From: Ruminococcus sp. | GTDB taxonomy: Bacteria; Bacillota; Clostridia; Lachnospirales; Lachnospiraceae | Assembly (NCBI GenBank): GCA_013911065.1 | Contig: JACERV010000029.1 | Span: forward strand, 1 to 64,000 | Reading direction: 5' to 3' | DNA: 64,000 nucleotides | In this document: in pieces, positions 33,761-44,300 of the stretch | How positions within the stretch are numbered: position 1 is the stretch's first letter | Layout of the letters: every line of letters begins with the position of its first letter | The notes under the pieces: generated by a model | Seen by the model: the letters and a program-made list of their open reading frames with translations, nothing else | Told to the model about the DNA's origin: nothing | Database searches by the model: none | Position numbers and translations under genes: made by a program

Positions 33761-36700
33761 TCAGTATTTCCCTTCATCCAGCGTCTCCAAAATAACATCT
33801 AAAACCTTGTGATAGTTATCTTTATTAAGGCATGTTGCATGATTCCCATCTATTGGTTTAATTGTCAGTTCTCCTAAGCATACCTCATCAAAGCTGGTGG
33901 GCTTTTTTGTCTCCGGATAAAATGAATTAACGGTGGGCGCTTCTAAGTATAAGACGTTTCCAAAATAAAATTCATCAAACTTATAATTCATCATGGCTTT
34001 AAATGTATGCTCAAATACATTATATAAAATCTTGAACATTGAAAATGTACTTTCATTTCCATTAAACTTTTCCCCGCCAGCTTTTTCAAATATATTTTTC
34101 ATTCGCTCTTCATGGGTATCATCCAGCAGCGCCGTAAATAATTTTCCATACTCTTCGTATTCCCCTGAGAGGGTGATAAGTTCAGAGTTCTTAATATTTC
34201 TATGCTCACCCTTTAAAATATCTTCCATACATTTTTTCATTTTTACAATGTCGATATCATATCCGGCCTTCCTCATATCCAGGCCAATGGCAGTCCCGTA
34301 TGCAAGTTCTGTAATCATCTGGTTATGAACCATATGCGTTGCTAATTCCGAGCTTATCATTATCACATTTTTCACATTTGCATTATTTTCAAGCAGGATT
34401 CTTGCTGTCTCTAATGCGAGGAATCCGCCAACACAGTATCCCAGCACCTCATAACTCTCAGCCTTCATATCTAATAATAGCTGTGCATACTTTTCTGCTC
34501 TCTTCTTTATGACTTCTTCTGCTGGAACAGATAAGTACTCTTCATTATTTCCATACATAAAACCTACGACGGAAATGTCATCGGAAGTCTGCTCCAGCAA
34601 TTCAGGAATCAGAAATTCATAATCAACCAGTCTTCCTGTGCCTGCATGAAGATATGCCTGTACCAGTTTCCGTTTTTCCGGATTATCCCGATATACTACC
34701 ATTGAGCTATCCGTCTGCCTAGTGATGATTTGGGCAGATGTATTTCTTGCTGGTGTTTTCTCCGCGGTCTTTGTCTGGATTACGTCAGCTATTCCTTCAA
34801 TCGTTGGATTATTTAATGCATCCTGCATCAATTCATCCCATGAAGTATTTTCCAGACCCTCAATGGATTCCCTCATTTTAGAAACCACCTGTGTTATCAG
34901 AAGAGAGTCTCCGCCGACATAGTAAAAATTATCTTTCTTGCTAATTTCAGTCACATTTAAGACCGATTTCCAGATATCTGATATTTGCTGTTCTACATCA
35001 CTGAATTGTTCTTTTACAACCCCTTTCTTACCCGATGCCAGCCTTTCTTCGCAAATGCCGTTCAGCGCCTTACGATCAATCTTTCCATTTCCCGTGAGCG
35101 GAATCTTATCAATAATCTCAATCTGATCTGGAATCATATATACAGGAAGACGGGCAGCCATATATTTCTCGATTGCTTCTACATTCATCTTTTTGCTAAA
35201 TGCAGCTGCCTTGTTCTGACAAAACAATACACTCTGGCCACATTCAGATAATAAATCATCATTTTCCGGCAATATGAAATAGCAGTTATAGCCTGCCTTC
35301 TCAATAAGCTCAATCCATTTCTCTCCAGATGTAAATACATCAATCCCACTGCTTCTATGATCCGTAAAGCCATCTAATCCTCCCTTTAATTCCAGGGATG
35401 TTGTCAGAAGATAAGATTCCTTCGTAGCTTCCATGATAATTAAATATCCATCCGGCTTCAGCATCTTTTTGATCTTAGATAAATTCACCTCAATATTCTG
35501 TGAATTATGTAATACATTTGCACATAAAATAATGTCATATTCATTATCCTTAAAGCCCTGTACATCATAGTCCTTGTTAATATCCAGCAGCTTATAATCA
35601 AGAAAGCCATAATCCGCATATATGGTTTTGGCTTTATTAATAAAGAACTGTGAGACATCTGTAAAGCAGTAACTTACATTGCTGCAGTTTAAGTTCTCTA
35701 ATACCGTAGTCGTTGTTCCCCCGACACCTGCACCAATTTCAAGAATGGAGGCGCCTGTCTTACAGCAATTGTTAATCAGATCTGCTGCCACATAATTTAA
35801 TCTCTGGTTAATCATATTCTCTCTGTAGGCTGCGACAGCTACATCCGTATTGCCCTCAGGGAAGAATAATGACAGTCCCGTAATATCTCCGCGAATCTGC
35901 TCAAGAATTTTTCTGCCTGATTCCCGCTGATATTGCATCAGGGCTTCACCATAATTAATCTCATTTCCGATGGCCATAAAATCATCCCAAATCGTATCAC
36001 GGTCCTTATATTCTGAAACTTTTTCAGTCAGGCCATACATGTTCTCGGTACAATTTAAAATCTCCGCTTCAACCAACGCTCTCAGCATCCGGTCTACAAT
36101 CCTATTGAACTCGGCCTGCTCATTTGTTGTATTATGGATTTCTTTACGGCTGTGCTTTTTACCTGCATCATCAAACAACCCAAGGTTAACGAATAGAGTC
36201 AGCATATCAGCCAGCGCGGCTTTATCTGATTGTTTTTTCCATCTCATGAAATCTTCCCGGCTGATATCCTCAAATCGCTGATTGCATGCCTCTTTTAATC
36301 TTTCGATTTCAACTTCATTTGCCTGCCCCAAATTCTCTTCCATACTCTTATATGGCTCTAAGAATACAAAAAGTTTGTTTGATTTATTAGGACGTTTGTG
36401 ATAGATGACCGTACAATCCGCTGCCTCCTTTGTTTCCTTGATGACACTTTCAATTTCACCGATTTCCACGCGGTTTCCATTTATCTTAATCTGGTTATCT
36501 CTTCTGCCACAGATCATCAGAATTCCATCTTCCGTGTAATATCCGATATCACCGGTTCTGAAAAGACGTTCTTTTAATTGATCATTATATAAGAATTTTT
36601 CATCTGTTAATTCTTTGTCCCCGTAGTATCCACTTGCTAATCCATCGCCGCCAATATATATTTCACCTTTTACTTCATTTGGGCACTGCCTGAAATCACT

Positions 36701-39262
36701 ATTTAATACAAACATTTTCTGATTGCTCAATGGAATTCCGTAGGGAACCAGCGTATTCTCATTAAAATCCGTAATATTCCAGTACAGTGACCAGACAGAA
36801 CCTTCCGTAGCACCGCCCAGGCTTATCATCTGGTAATCTTTTAACAGTTCTCTTACTTTTCCCGGCAGCTTATTATCAATGACATCTCCTGATAATAAAA
36901 ATAATCGCAGCGACTGAACTCTCTCCCGATTCCCTTCATTAAGTTCCTGAAGCAGCATTTTTAACAATGCGGGTACAGAATTCCAGATAGTAACACCATT
37001 CTCTTCCACTAATTCCATCCAGTGGACAGGATTAATGACACTGCTTTCTTTTGGAATCACCAACGTACCACCTGCATCAAAACAGCCAAAAATATCATAA
37101 ATAGATAAATCAAATGATAATTTTGTTAATCCGAGGAAAACGTCCTCATTTGATACATTGAATTTTTCATTTATATCAATAATCGTATTTTCAGCAGCCT
37201 CATGTGTAATCATTACTCCCTTTGGAACACCCGTGGTGCCTGATGTAAAAATAATATATGCCAGATCATCTGGTGTGGCTGTTGGTTCTGCAGCAATATC
37301 CCGACTTATTTCATCCTGAAGTGTAAGATGTATCACCTTTTCCTGGAATGCATCCTCGATCTGGGAGTTCGTATCATCTGCCAGTAATATAAAACGTGAG
37401 TTACTGCTTGTAATAATCTTCTGCTGTCTTGCTGATGGCTGATTTACATCAATTGGTACAAATGCGCATCCAGAAAGCAGCGCTCCCATTACAGAAGCAA
37501 CCTGCCAGATTCCTCTGGGTTGAATGATTGCAACATTATCTCCCTTTTGTACATTTTTGCTCTGTAATAATTGCATTACAGACTGAATATATTTTCCGAA
37601 TTCTCTATAAGTATATTTTTGTTCATCAAATATAATTGCCATTTCATCCGGACGCTCTGCTATATTTTTAAGTACTCCATCATAAAGCATTCTCTTTTCA
37701 AAAGCCTTTTCTGCATGATTATAGGAATCTCTGTCTTTGAAATAATCCGGGGCAAATTTCAGCGCCTCTTTATCTGTCCAGTCACTGTCTGTAACAATCT
37801 TTTTAATTGTATTTTCAAATGTGGTAAACATATCGGAAATAACATTTTCTTTGAATATGCCATCCCTCACATCCCAATGGATTTCCAACTCTCCATTTCT
37901 CTCAATTACCTGACAGTCAATCCATACCTGCGGGGTTCTGCTGATACCCTCAATAATTTCTAAGTCAGAAGCATAATTTTTTAATTTTTCTTCTCCCACA
38001 GTACTCGTAAATACAACTGGGAAGATTTTATTTTCATCCACATAGCGGTTGACTTCTCGCAGGACCTCAACGCCAGAGAACTCCATATGTGCCATATCTT
38101 TTAAAAGCGTAGTCTGGATTCTCCTGACAAGATCGATAAAAGGTTCCTCTTCTACAGAAACTGTAAGCATATCCACCGAAGTGAAATCTCCAACAATACT
38201 CATTTCTTCATTTGAACGCTGCATCAGAGTTACATTGATGCACATCTGCTTACTTTCAGACCATCTTCCTAAAATGGAAGCATATGCTGCCAGTACTGCA
38301 TTTGATACAGTGACACCATTTTGGGCAGCTGCTTTTTTCAGTGCTGCATAGCTGTCACGGCCTAACATCATTTTTCTTCTGCCGAACACCACATCTGCTT
38401 TTCCATCAGGGGTATTTTTTGAACGGATAACAGGTAATTCCGGACACTTAAATTCATTATTTGCAATCTTATCTTTCCAGTATTCTTTTGCCGCCTGATT
38501 CTTATTATTCTTCTTTCTCGAAAGAACAATATCTCTAAATGTGATTTGGCTATTGGCCTCTGAAGAAAATTTACCATTATTATAGTAATCAAAAATATTA
38601 TTTAAAATAATATTAATACTGATATAGTCAGCAATTAACATATCTACACAAAAATGAATGATTGAGTATGTCTTTCCCTGACTAATGATGAACTTGTGCA
38701 TTGGCCATGAAGCAACAGCAAAGTCATATGTATACATCTGATCACGTATTTTCTTCACTTCAAAGCTGTTCTCCAGTCCCTGGCTTACATTTACTTCTCT
38801 GACTTCAAGGGCAGGCATTTCTACTTCCTTTTTAACAACCTGCTTCCCATCCTTGGTAATGATAGCTCTGAGCATATCATGTTTCATAATGGTTTTATGC
38901 CATGCGTCCTGGAAACGAATAACCTCAATCAGGTCTGATTTGATTTCGATATATGTGTAACAGCCGGTTCCGCCTAATTCATAACCGGATTGTCTTCCCG
39001 AATAATATGCGCTCTGAATATCTGTTAAAGGAAACTGCTGATATCTCTTACTCTCATCATGTATAAGCTCTGCTCCATCTGTATCTTTATCTGCTTGTCC
39101 ATTGTTATGTAAATATAAGACAATCTCAGATTTATGTTTTTTTAAATACTTCAGCATATCCTTTTCTATAGGTCCCTTGCTGGTCCGGTATGATATATTC
39201 TGGCCATTTTTTAAAGTTAGAGTGATTCCCTTTGCCTCACACCTTGCTAAAAACTCATTCAT
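33761..39262 (-). CDS. Nonribosomal peptide synthetase, docking-Cy-A(MT)-PCP-TE (PchF-like)
   Basis: 1833 residues. Domains: TubC-like docking domain (1-55); heterocyclization domain (about 75-500) with D207MLIAD212YIS215, the DxxxxDxxS motif; adenylation domain (525-945, resuming 1360-1400) with FTSGTTGVPKG and pocket residues D718 L719 Y722 N761 L789 S791 L815 V823 W824 K1394, close to the known cysteine code DLYNLSLIWK; embedded methyltransferase-like insert with intact EIGAGVGG (1175-1182); carrier Ser1453 in GGDSL; thioesterase (about 1520-1833) with GYCVGG, so Cys1610 replaces the usual serine, and His1808. The start is ATG 39262 after GGTGGAGG. It should add and release the third cysteine. 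Confidence 0.93.
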   Translation of the reverse strand: MNEFLARCEAKGITLTLKNGQNISYRTSKGPIEKDMLKYLKKHKSEIVLYLHNNGQADKDTDGAELIHDESKRYQQFPLTDIQSAYYSGRQSGYELGGTGCYTYIEIKSDLIEVIRFQDAWHKTIMKHDMLRAIITKDGKQVVKKEVEMPALEVREVNVSQGLENSFEVKKIRDQMYTYDFAVASWPMHKFIISQGKTYSIIHFCVDMLIADYISINIILNNIFDYYNNGKFSSEANSQITFRDIVLSRKKNNKNQAAKEYWKDKIANNEFKCPELPVIRSKNTPDGKADVVFGRRKMMLGRDSYAALKKAAAQNGVTVSNAVLAAYASILGRWSESKQMCINVTLMQRSNEEMSIVGDFTSVDMLTVSVEEEPFIDLVRRIQTTLLKDMAHMEFSGVEVLREVNRYVDENKIFPVVFTSTVGEEKLKNYASDLEIIEGISRTPQVWIDCQVIERNGELEIHWDVRDGIFKENVISDMFTTFENTIKKIVTDSDWTDKEALKFAPDYFKDRDSYNHAEKAFEKRMLYDGVLKNIAERPDEMAIIFDEQKYTYREFGKYIQSVMQLLQSKNVQKGDNVAIIQPRGIWQVASVMGALLSGCAFVPIDVNQPSARQQKIITSSNSRFILLADDTNSQIEDAFQEKVIHLTLQDEISRDIAAEPTATPDDLAYIIFTSGTTGVPKGVMITHEAAENTIIDINEKFNVSNEDVFLGLTKLSFDLSIYDIFGCFDAGGTLVIPKESSVINPVHWMELVEENGVTIWNSVPALLKMLLQELNEGNRERVQSLRLFLLSGDVIDNKLPGKVRELLKDYQMISLGGATEGSVWSLYWNITDFNENTLVPYGIPLSNQKMFVLNSDFRQCPNEVKGEIYIGGDGLASGYYGDKELTDEKFLYNDQLKERLFRTGDIGYYTEDGILMICGRRDNQIKINGNRVEIGEIESVIKETKEAADCTVIYHKRPNKSNKLFVFLEPYKSMEENLGQANEVEIERLKEACNQRFEDISREDFMRWKKQSDKAALADMLTLFVNLGLFDDAGKKHSRKEIHNTTNEQAEFNRIVDRMLRALVEAEILNCTENMYGLTEKVSEYKDRDTIWDDFMAIGNEINYGEALMQYQRESGRKILEQIRGDITGLSLFFPEGNTDVAVAAYRENMINQRLNYVAADLINNCCKTGASILEIGAGVGGTTTTVLENLNCSNVSYCFTDVSQFFINKAKTIYADYGFLDYKLLDINKDYDVQGFKDNEYDIILCANVLHNSQNIEVNLSKIKKMLKPDGYLIIMEATKESYLLTTSLELKGGLDGFTDHRSSGIDVFTSGEKWIELIEKAGYNCYFILPENDDLLSECGQSVLFCQNKAAAFSKKMNVEAIEKYMAARLPVYMIPDQIEIIDKIPLTGNGKIDRKALNGICEERLASGKKGVVKEQFSDVEQQISDIWKSVLNVTEISKKDNFYYVGGDSLLITQVVSKMRESIEGLENTSWDELMQDALNNPTIEGIADVIQTKTAEKTPARNTSAQIITRQTDSSMVVYRDNPEKRKLVQAYLHAGTGRLVDYEFLIPELLEQTSDDISVVGFMYGNNEEYLSVPAEEVIKKRAEKYAQLLLDMKAESYEVLGYCVGGFLALETARILLENNANVKNVIMISSELATHMVHNQMITELAYGTAIGLDMRKAGYDIDIVKMKKCMEDILKGEHRNIKNSELITLSGEYEEYGKLFTALLDDTHEERMKNIFEKAGGEKFNGNESTFSMFKILYNVFEHTFKAMMNYKFDEFYFGNVLYLEAPTVNSFYPETKKPTSFDEVCLGELTIKPIDGNHATCLNKDNYHKVLDVILETLDEGKY

Positions 39263-39288
39263 TTGATTTCCTCCACCTAGTTTAATAA

Positions 39289-40287
39289 TTACCTGCTGAT
39301 AAAATCTGATATATCTTTCCACAAACGGCACAAAGCTATATAGTATTGCATATCTGCAGCATCACATTTTTTCTTTATGATGAACTCCTTATTTGCTGTC
39401 AGGAAATTATTTACCGCTTCCGGCCATACGCTGTGGTACAACTCGCTGTACTTTTTTCCGCCTGCATCATATAAAATCTCTGTGCCATTTACATTACGTA
39501 TTTCATCTTTACATTCCTGTCTCAGATATTCCTCTACAACATAAGGTTTTGATACCCATATGACTTGTCCATTTACTTCTGTTAATTTTAAATTTCCCAT
39601 TCCCGTCATCACATTTATTTCATTTAACATATACGCATATTTTTTTATGTTGTCTGAATTCATATGGCTCTGGATACGGAACATAAAATCAATACCCTTT
39701 ATCGTTCCACATACATAATTCTGGACATCTGTTTTGAAGCAGTGTTCATAATCTAAAATATGTGGACTGATTCCTCCCAGTGTACTTCCAATCTGGTCAA
39801 TAAACGGAAGTAACACCGGAAGACTGCAGGCACCATCAATACTGTAGATTTCACTTTTTGCTTTTAGCTCACAAATTTTACTATGAAAAATCCTGGATGA
39901 AGGTAAATACGAATAGAATGTATTTACCTTGTAAAAGACATTATTTTTCATTGCAATTTTATAGTTCTCCACAGCTTCTTCTGAATGAACCGGCTGTTCC
40001 TGAACAACACTGATCTGCTTATTCAACAAGTTTTGTGCGATTTCATTTCCTGCTCCACCAACGATTCCAGAACGAATGACAACGAAAGCCAAATCAAAAT
40101 CCTGATTCGTAATTTCATCCACATCTTTATAAATGGGCACCTGATATTGGGCTGCTATTTTTCTGGACTGTCCGCTTCCGTTAGATAAGATACCCGCCAG
40201 TTGAAAATCCTCATTTGCAAGGACGCCTTTTAAATATATCTGTCCAAAAACTGTTCCACACAAAAGCACTCTTATTTTATTTTCCAT
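39289..40287 (-). CDS. Thiazolinyl imide reductase (Irp3/YbtU/PchG-like)
   Basis: 332 residues. The Rossmann start RVLLCGTVFGQIYLKGVL and the Gfo/Idh-like layout match the NADPH-dependent enzymes that reduce a carrier-bound thiazoline to thiazolidine in yersiniabactin and pyochelin synthesis. The ATG at 40287 lies one base after the upstream stop, with GGAGAA as ribosome-binding site; an ATG five codons earlier is less likely. Its presence implies that at least one ring of the product is a thiazolidine. Confidence 0.9.
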   Translation of the reverse strand: MENKIRVLLCGTVFGQIYLKGVLANEDFQLAGILSNGSGQSRKIAAQYQVPIYKDVDEITNQDFDLAFVVIRSGIVGGAGNEIAQNLLNKQISVVQEQPVHSEEAVENYKIAMKNNVFYKVNTFYSYLPSSRIFHSKICELKAKSEIYSIDGACSLPVLLPFIDQIGSTLGGISPHILDYEHCFKTDVQNYVCGTIKGIDFMFRIQSHMNSDNIKKYAYMLNEINVMTGMGNLKLTEVNGQVIWVSKPYVVEEYLRQECKDEIRNVNGTEILYDAGGKKYSELYHSVWPEAVNNFLTANKEFIIKKKCDAADMQYYIALCRLWKDISDFISR

Positions 40288-40288
40288 C

Positions 40289-41347
40289 TTATAATTCTCC
40301 ATGAATATCTACGGATATTCCCAGATTCTGAATCATATGCAGCACTTCATCCGAGTCCGCAAGTTCAAATGGCCAGTATACTCCGCCAGCTACCTCGTGA
40401 TGAATCAGAGTATCCGCCATATATGCCAGCATCGCTGCTGTAAGTTTTGAACTGTCATTTGTGTCCAGTCTGAGAACAGTTGTCTCAGACTCTTCAATTG
40501 ATTTAATCACAATCGTGAACCAGGGCTGCTTTGATTTATTTAATTGATTTATCTCACGAAGTACCGTGGAAAATAGTTTATTCAGGTCCTCTTCTTTCTT
40601 TAACCGTGATGCCTCCACACAGCCAAACATTATGATCCGTTTCATACGTTCCTCTGCCCAGATTGTATAATTCCGGATGTTTTGAACTCCAAGATACTTT
40701 ACAACACTTCGTATTTCACTTGTCAGGATTAGCTGTGTACTGATTTTATCCGGCAGCTCCTCTGCACCATCAAAGAGTTCCGGATACAAGTTCTTGTTCT
40801 TTACTGTTTCGGAATCTTCAATGTAGCAGTTTGATTCTCCGTAACCATTTATACTGCTTAAAATGATATCCCCAACAGAGCCAATGCTTCCTCCTTCTCG
40901 TCCCCCGCTCCAAACCTTCATTTCCTGTGTTTCTGCCTTATACATGCTGCGGATTAGTACGCTAAGCATCCCCGGAACGCTTCCAGCATTTAAAATAATT
41001 CTGGACGCCTCCTGTTTCAGACTATCTTTACTATTTGTCCACCCAAAGGCATCAATATAATCTTTTCCGGCATTCACGACTGCAGGTAATATTTTTTGGT
41101 TTGTCAGCAGTGAGGGGCCGGTGCAGTTGATAATGATGTCACACTTATCTACGAATTCCTTTAAGGAATGGGGCTCATCAATATTTACCTTTTTTGTATC
41201 AGGACCATTTTCTAAGCCCCGGCTGCCTTTTAATACAGTCAGCTTTTTTTGCTGTAATATTTCTGCCAGAGACTGTCCGATTATTCCAGTGGCACCCAGA
41301 ATACCAATTCTTTTAGAACCCTGTATGGAATCACTTATTTTATTCAT
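40289..41347 (-). CDS. Saccharopine-dehydrogenase-like NAD(P)-binding protein
   Basis: 352 residues. The N-terminal Rossmann motif is IGILGATGIIGQSLAEIL (residues about 13-30), followed by CDIIINCTGPS. Family members act on imine/amine chemistry or are trans-acting reductases, but the substrate here is unknown. It lies four bases after the HMWP2-like synthetase and directly before the thiazolinyl imide reductase, so a tailoring step on the thiazoline/thiazolidine product is plausible. Confidence 0.75.
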   Translation of the reverse strand: MNKISDSIQGSKRIGILGATGIIGQSLAEILQQKKLTVLKGSRGLENGPDTKKVNIDEPHSLKEFVDKCDIIINCTGPSLLTNQKILPAVVNAGKDYIDAFGWTNSKDSLKQEASRIILNAGSVPGMLSVLIRSMYKAETQEMKVWSGGREGGSIGSVGDIILSSINGYGESNCYIEDSETVKNKNLYPELFDGAEELPDKISTQLILTSEIRSVVKYLGVQNIRNYTIWAEERMKRIIMFGCVEASRLKKEEDLNKLFSTVLREINQLNKSKQPWFTIVIKSIEESETTVLRLDTNDSSKLTAAMLAYMADTLIHHEVAGGVYWPFELADSDEVLHMIQNLGISVDIHGEL

Positions 41348-41351
41348 GAAC

Positions 41352-44300
41352 CTAAATCATTCCTTCCTCAATATTGTCCACCAGAAAACCAGCCAGACCC
41401 TCAATACTATCATGTTCTACAATATCTATAATCGTAATATCTGCCTGAAGTTCTCCGTTTATCTCATTGATCATTTTTACCATTCCAAGACTGTTTCCAC
41501 CTAGTTCAAAGAATGTCTTACTGAAATCTTTCACCGGAACCTGTAAAAGTTCCTCCCAGATTACTGCAAGTTTCTCTTTATATTCCTTACCGGGATTCTG
41601 TTCACTTGAATTTGTATAGGAATCATGCTCTGCATTTTCTTTACTGGTGTCTGACTTTGTAATCTTCTCCTCCTGCGCCCTGCTGCCTTCCGAAATCTCC
41701 CAGTTCTCATCACTCACAATGGTCATATTCTGGGGATCAGCTATATAGAAATAAATCTGGCTCTTATAATAGTCAAACATTTTATCTAACAATTCTTTTG
41801 AGAGCAGTTCGTCAACACTGTCCCAATTAAGTGTCAGTCCATCATTTTGCTCTACAACCTGATGATCAATCCATACCTGAGGTGTCTGTGAAATGTTGTA
41901 GCTTAACTTTCCAATCCACTTATTGTCGTCCCACTGATTGATTCCAAGACCACTTGTGAACACAATCGGCATAATAGAATCTTTTAAATTCCCATCTCTG
42001 TGCCGCAGCTCTCTCTCAAATTCCACCGCCGTATAAAGTGAGTGTTCCAGGTCACTGATCAACTGCTTCTGGATTGCCTTTGCTCTTTCCATAAATGAGC
42101 TGCCCTTAATATATTTTGTTTCTAACAAAGTCAAATTTGTAAAATCTCCCACAAGCTTATTGATCTGTGGATGCTGAAAGCTCCGCTCAAACTGTGTCAG
42201 GTTAAGTGCAAAACTTTTATTATAAGACCATCTTCTAAGGCTGTCCGAGAATGCTGTAAGTAAGAATACTGTTGGTGTGATTTCACTATTTTGTGATAGT
42301 AACTTTACTTTCTCCCATTCATCTGCCTCAAGATGCATATGTCTCCGGCAAAATCTATAATCTGATAATTCTGATTCCCTCTTAGCAAGGGGAATCATTG
42401 GCTGTTTGCTGAAATCGTTCAGTCTCGATAACCAGTATGTTTTATCTTTTTCATACTTCTCAGTGCTGCGTGCTTTATTTAATGAAATAACATAATCACG
42501 GAACGAAATCTGCAGTTCCTCTTCTTTGTAATCATCATTACGATATCTTTCTGCCATTTCATCTAATAAGTAGAACATGCTCCAGCCATCTAAAATTAAA
42601 TTATCAAAGCTGATATGAAGTCTTAAATTATTCTGGTCAATCATGGTGAGCTTCATATCAAACAGCGGCCATTTTTCGGCATCGATGACCTGTCTTGACA
42701 TTTGCTCTCTCGCCTCATAAAGATATCTCTGTTTGGCTTCCTCATCAAAGCCTGACAGATTTGCCGTCTGAATCAAATACATAGGTGCCTTATTCATAAT
42801 CCGCTGCTCACCATTTTCAGATACAACAGCTCTTAACATACCGTGATAAGCAATCATATCATTCCAGACCTTTTGCAGCTTTAGAATATCAAGCTCCATA
42901 CAGTCAAATTCGTAATAACAGTGGGTTGAAACATTCCCCATATTAAATGCACCTTTTCTGCCAATCCAGTATGCAAACTGCACATTAGTGAGTGGAAATG
43001 GCTCGTTTTCGTTTTCTTTATCTATGATGATCTGCGATTCGTCTTTCTCTACTTTTAAACTGTCTGCATTCTGTTCAATAAACCGGGCAAGTTCCAGTGC
43101 TTTAGGATTTTCAAATATATTTTTGATTGAAATATTAATATTATGTTGATTCCTCAATAATCCAATGACCTGAGTCGCCGTGAGTGAATCCCCGCCCAAC
43201 GCGAAATAATTGTCCTGTGCCTTGATATTCTGTACATGCAGCACCTGCTCGAAGATGTTCATAAGCAATGCCTGTGTCTTATTCATCTGGCCGCTCTCTG
43301 AAAACGATGCCGTTTCATCCTGTGTTTTCATGTTTTGTTTTACAATGCTGCTTAATTTCTTCCGGTCAATTTTTCCATTTTTATTTAATGGAAGCTGATC
43401 CACCTTATAAAATGCGAAAGGCATCATATACGAAGGGATCTCTCCTTCCAGATAATGAATCAGGCGATGAAATGTTAGTTCTTTCTTATTACTTAATGTA
43501 CCAACAAATAACATGCTGCCGTCTGATGAAACCTCTTCTTCCTCAGTGATATAGTTTATTTTGTACCCTGAAACCTCAAGCTGCTGTTTCATTGACTGAA
43601 CATCTGGTATGACGCTGCCGCCTCTGATAGAAAGATCCATATCAATGAATCCTTTTTCAAGAATGCCTGGAACCACCTCTATAATCAGAAGTTCTTTATT
43701 TAGTTCACTTCCAATCAGGCAGCCGTCCGGCTTTAATAATCCCGAAATTTCCCGCAGCTTATCACCAATATTGTTAAAACGATGTAACGAATTTAAAGCT
43801 ATTACAATATCAAATGTATCTGCATACATGTTCTTCATATCCTCTGGATTTCCAGCCTTATATTCCAATTCATCAAATTCAGCAATGATGTCCTGATAAT
43901 CCTTCTGGAAAAAGATTGTATTTTCCAGACATGTATATTCAGCAATCCATTCCTTGTTTTGCTTAAGCACTGCTCTTGTGAATTCTTTATCCCTGCAGCC
44001 AATCTCAAGTATTCTCAGCTTTTTCTGTTTTCTTTTCTCAGCAATGTTATGAATCAGGTTCAACGTCCGCTCTATATTTTCAGAATAACCAGCTATATGC
44101 TTTGCTAAAACATCTGGCCTGATATTAGAATCCTCTTTATAGAACAACTCAATGGGATTTTTCTCTCCTTTTAAGATTCCTGTAATATCTGCCTGCAGGC
44201 TGTTAAATACTTCATCATAGAATTGAAATGGTGCATGAATATCTTGTTTTTTTTGACCAAACCTTTCTGTTCTGAGATAGTTATCTTCTATTTTTTCAAG

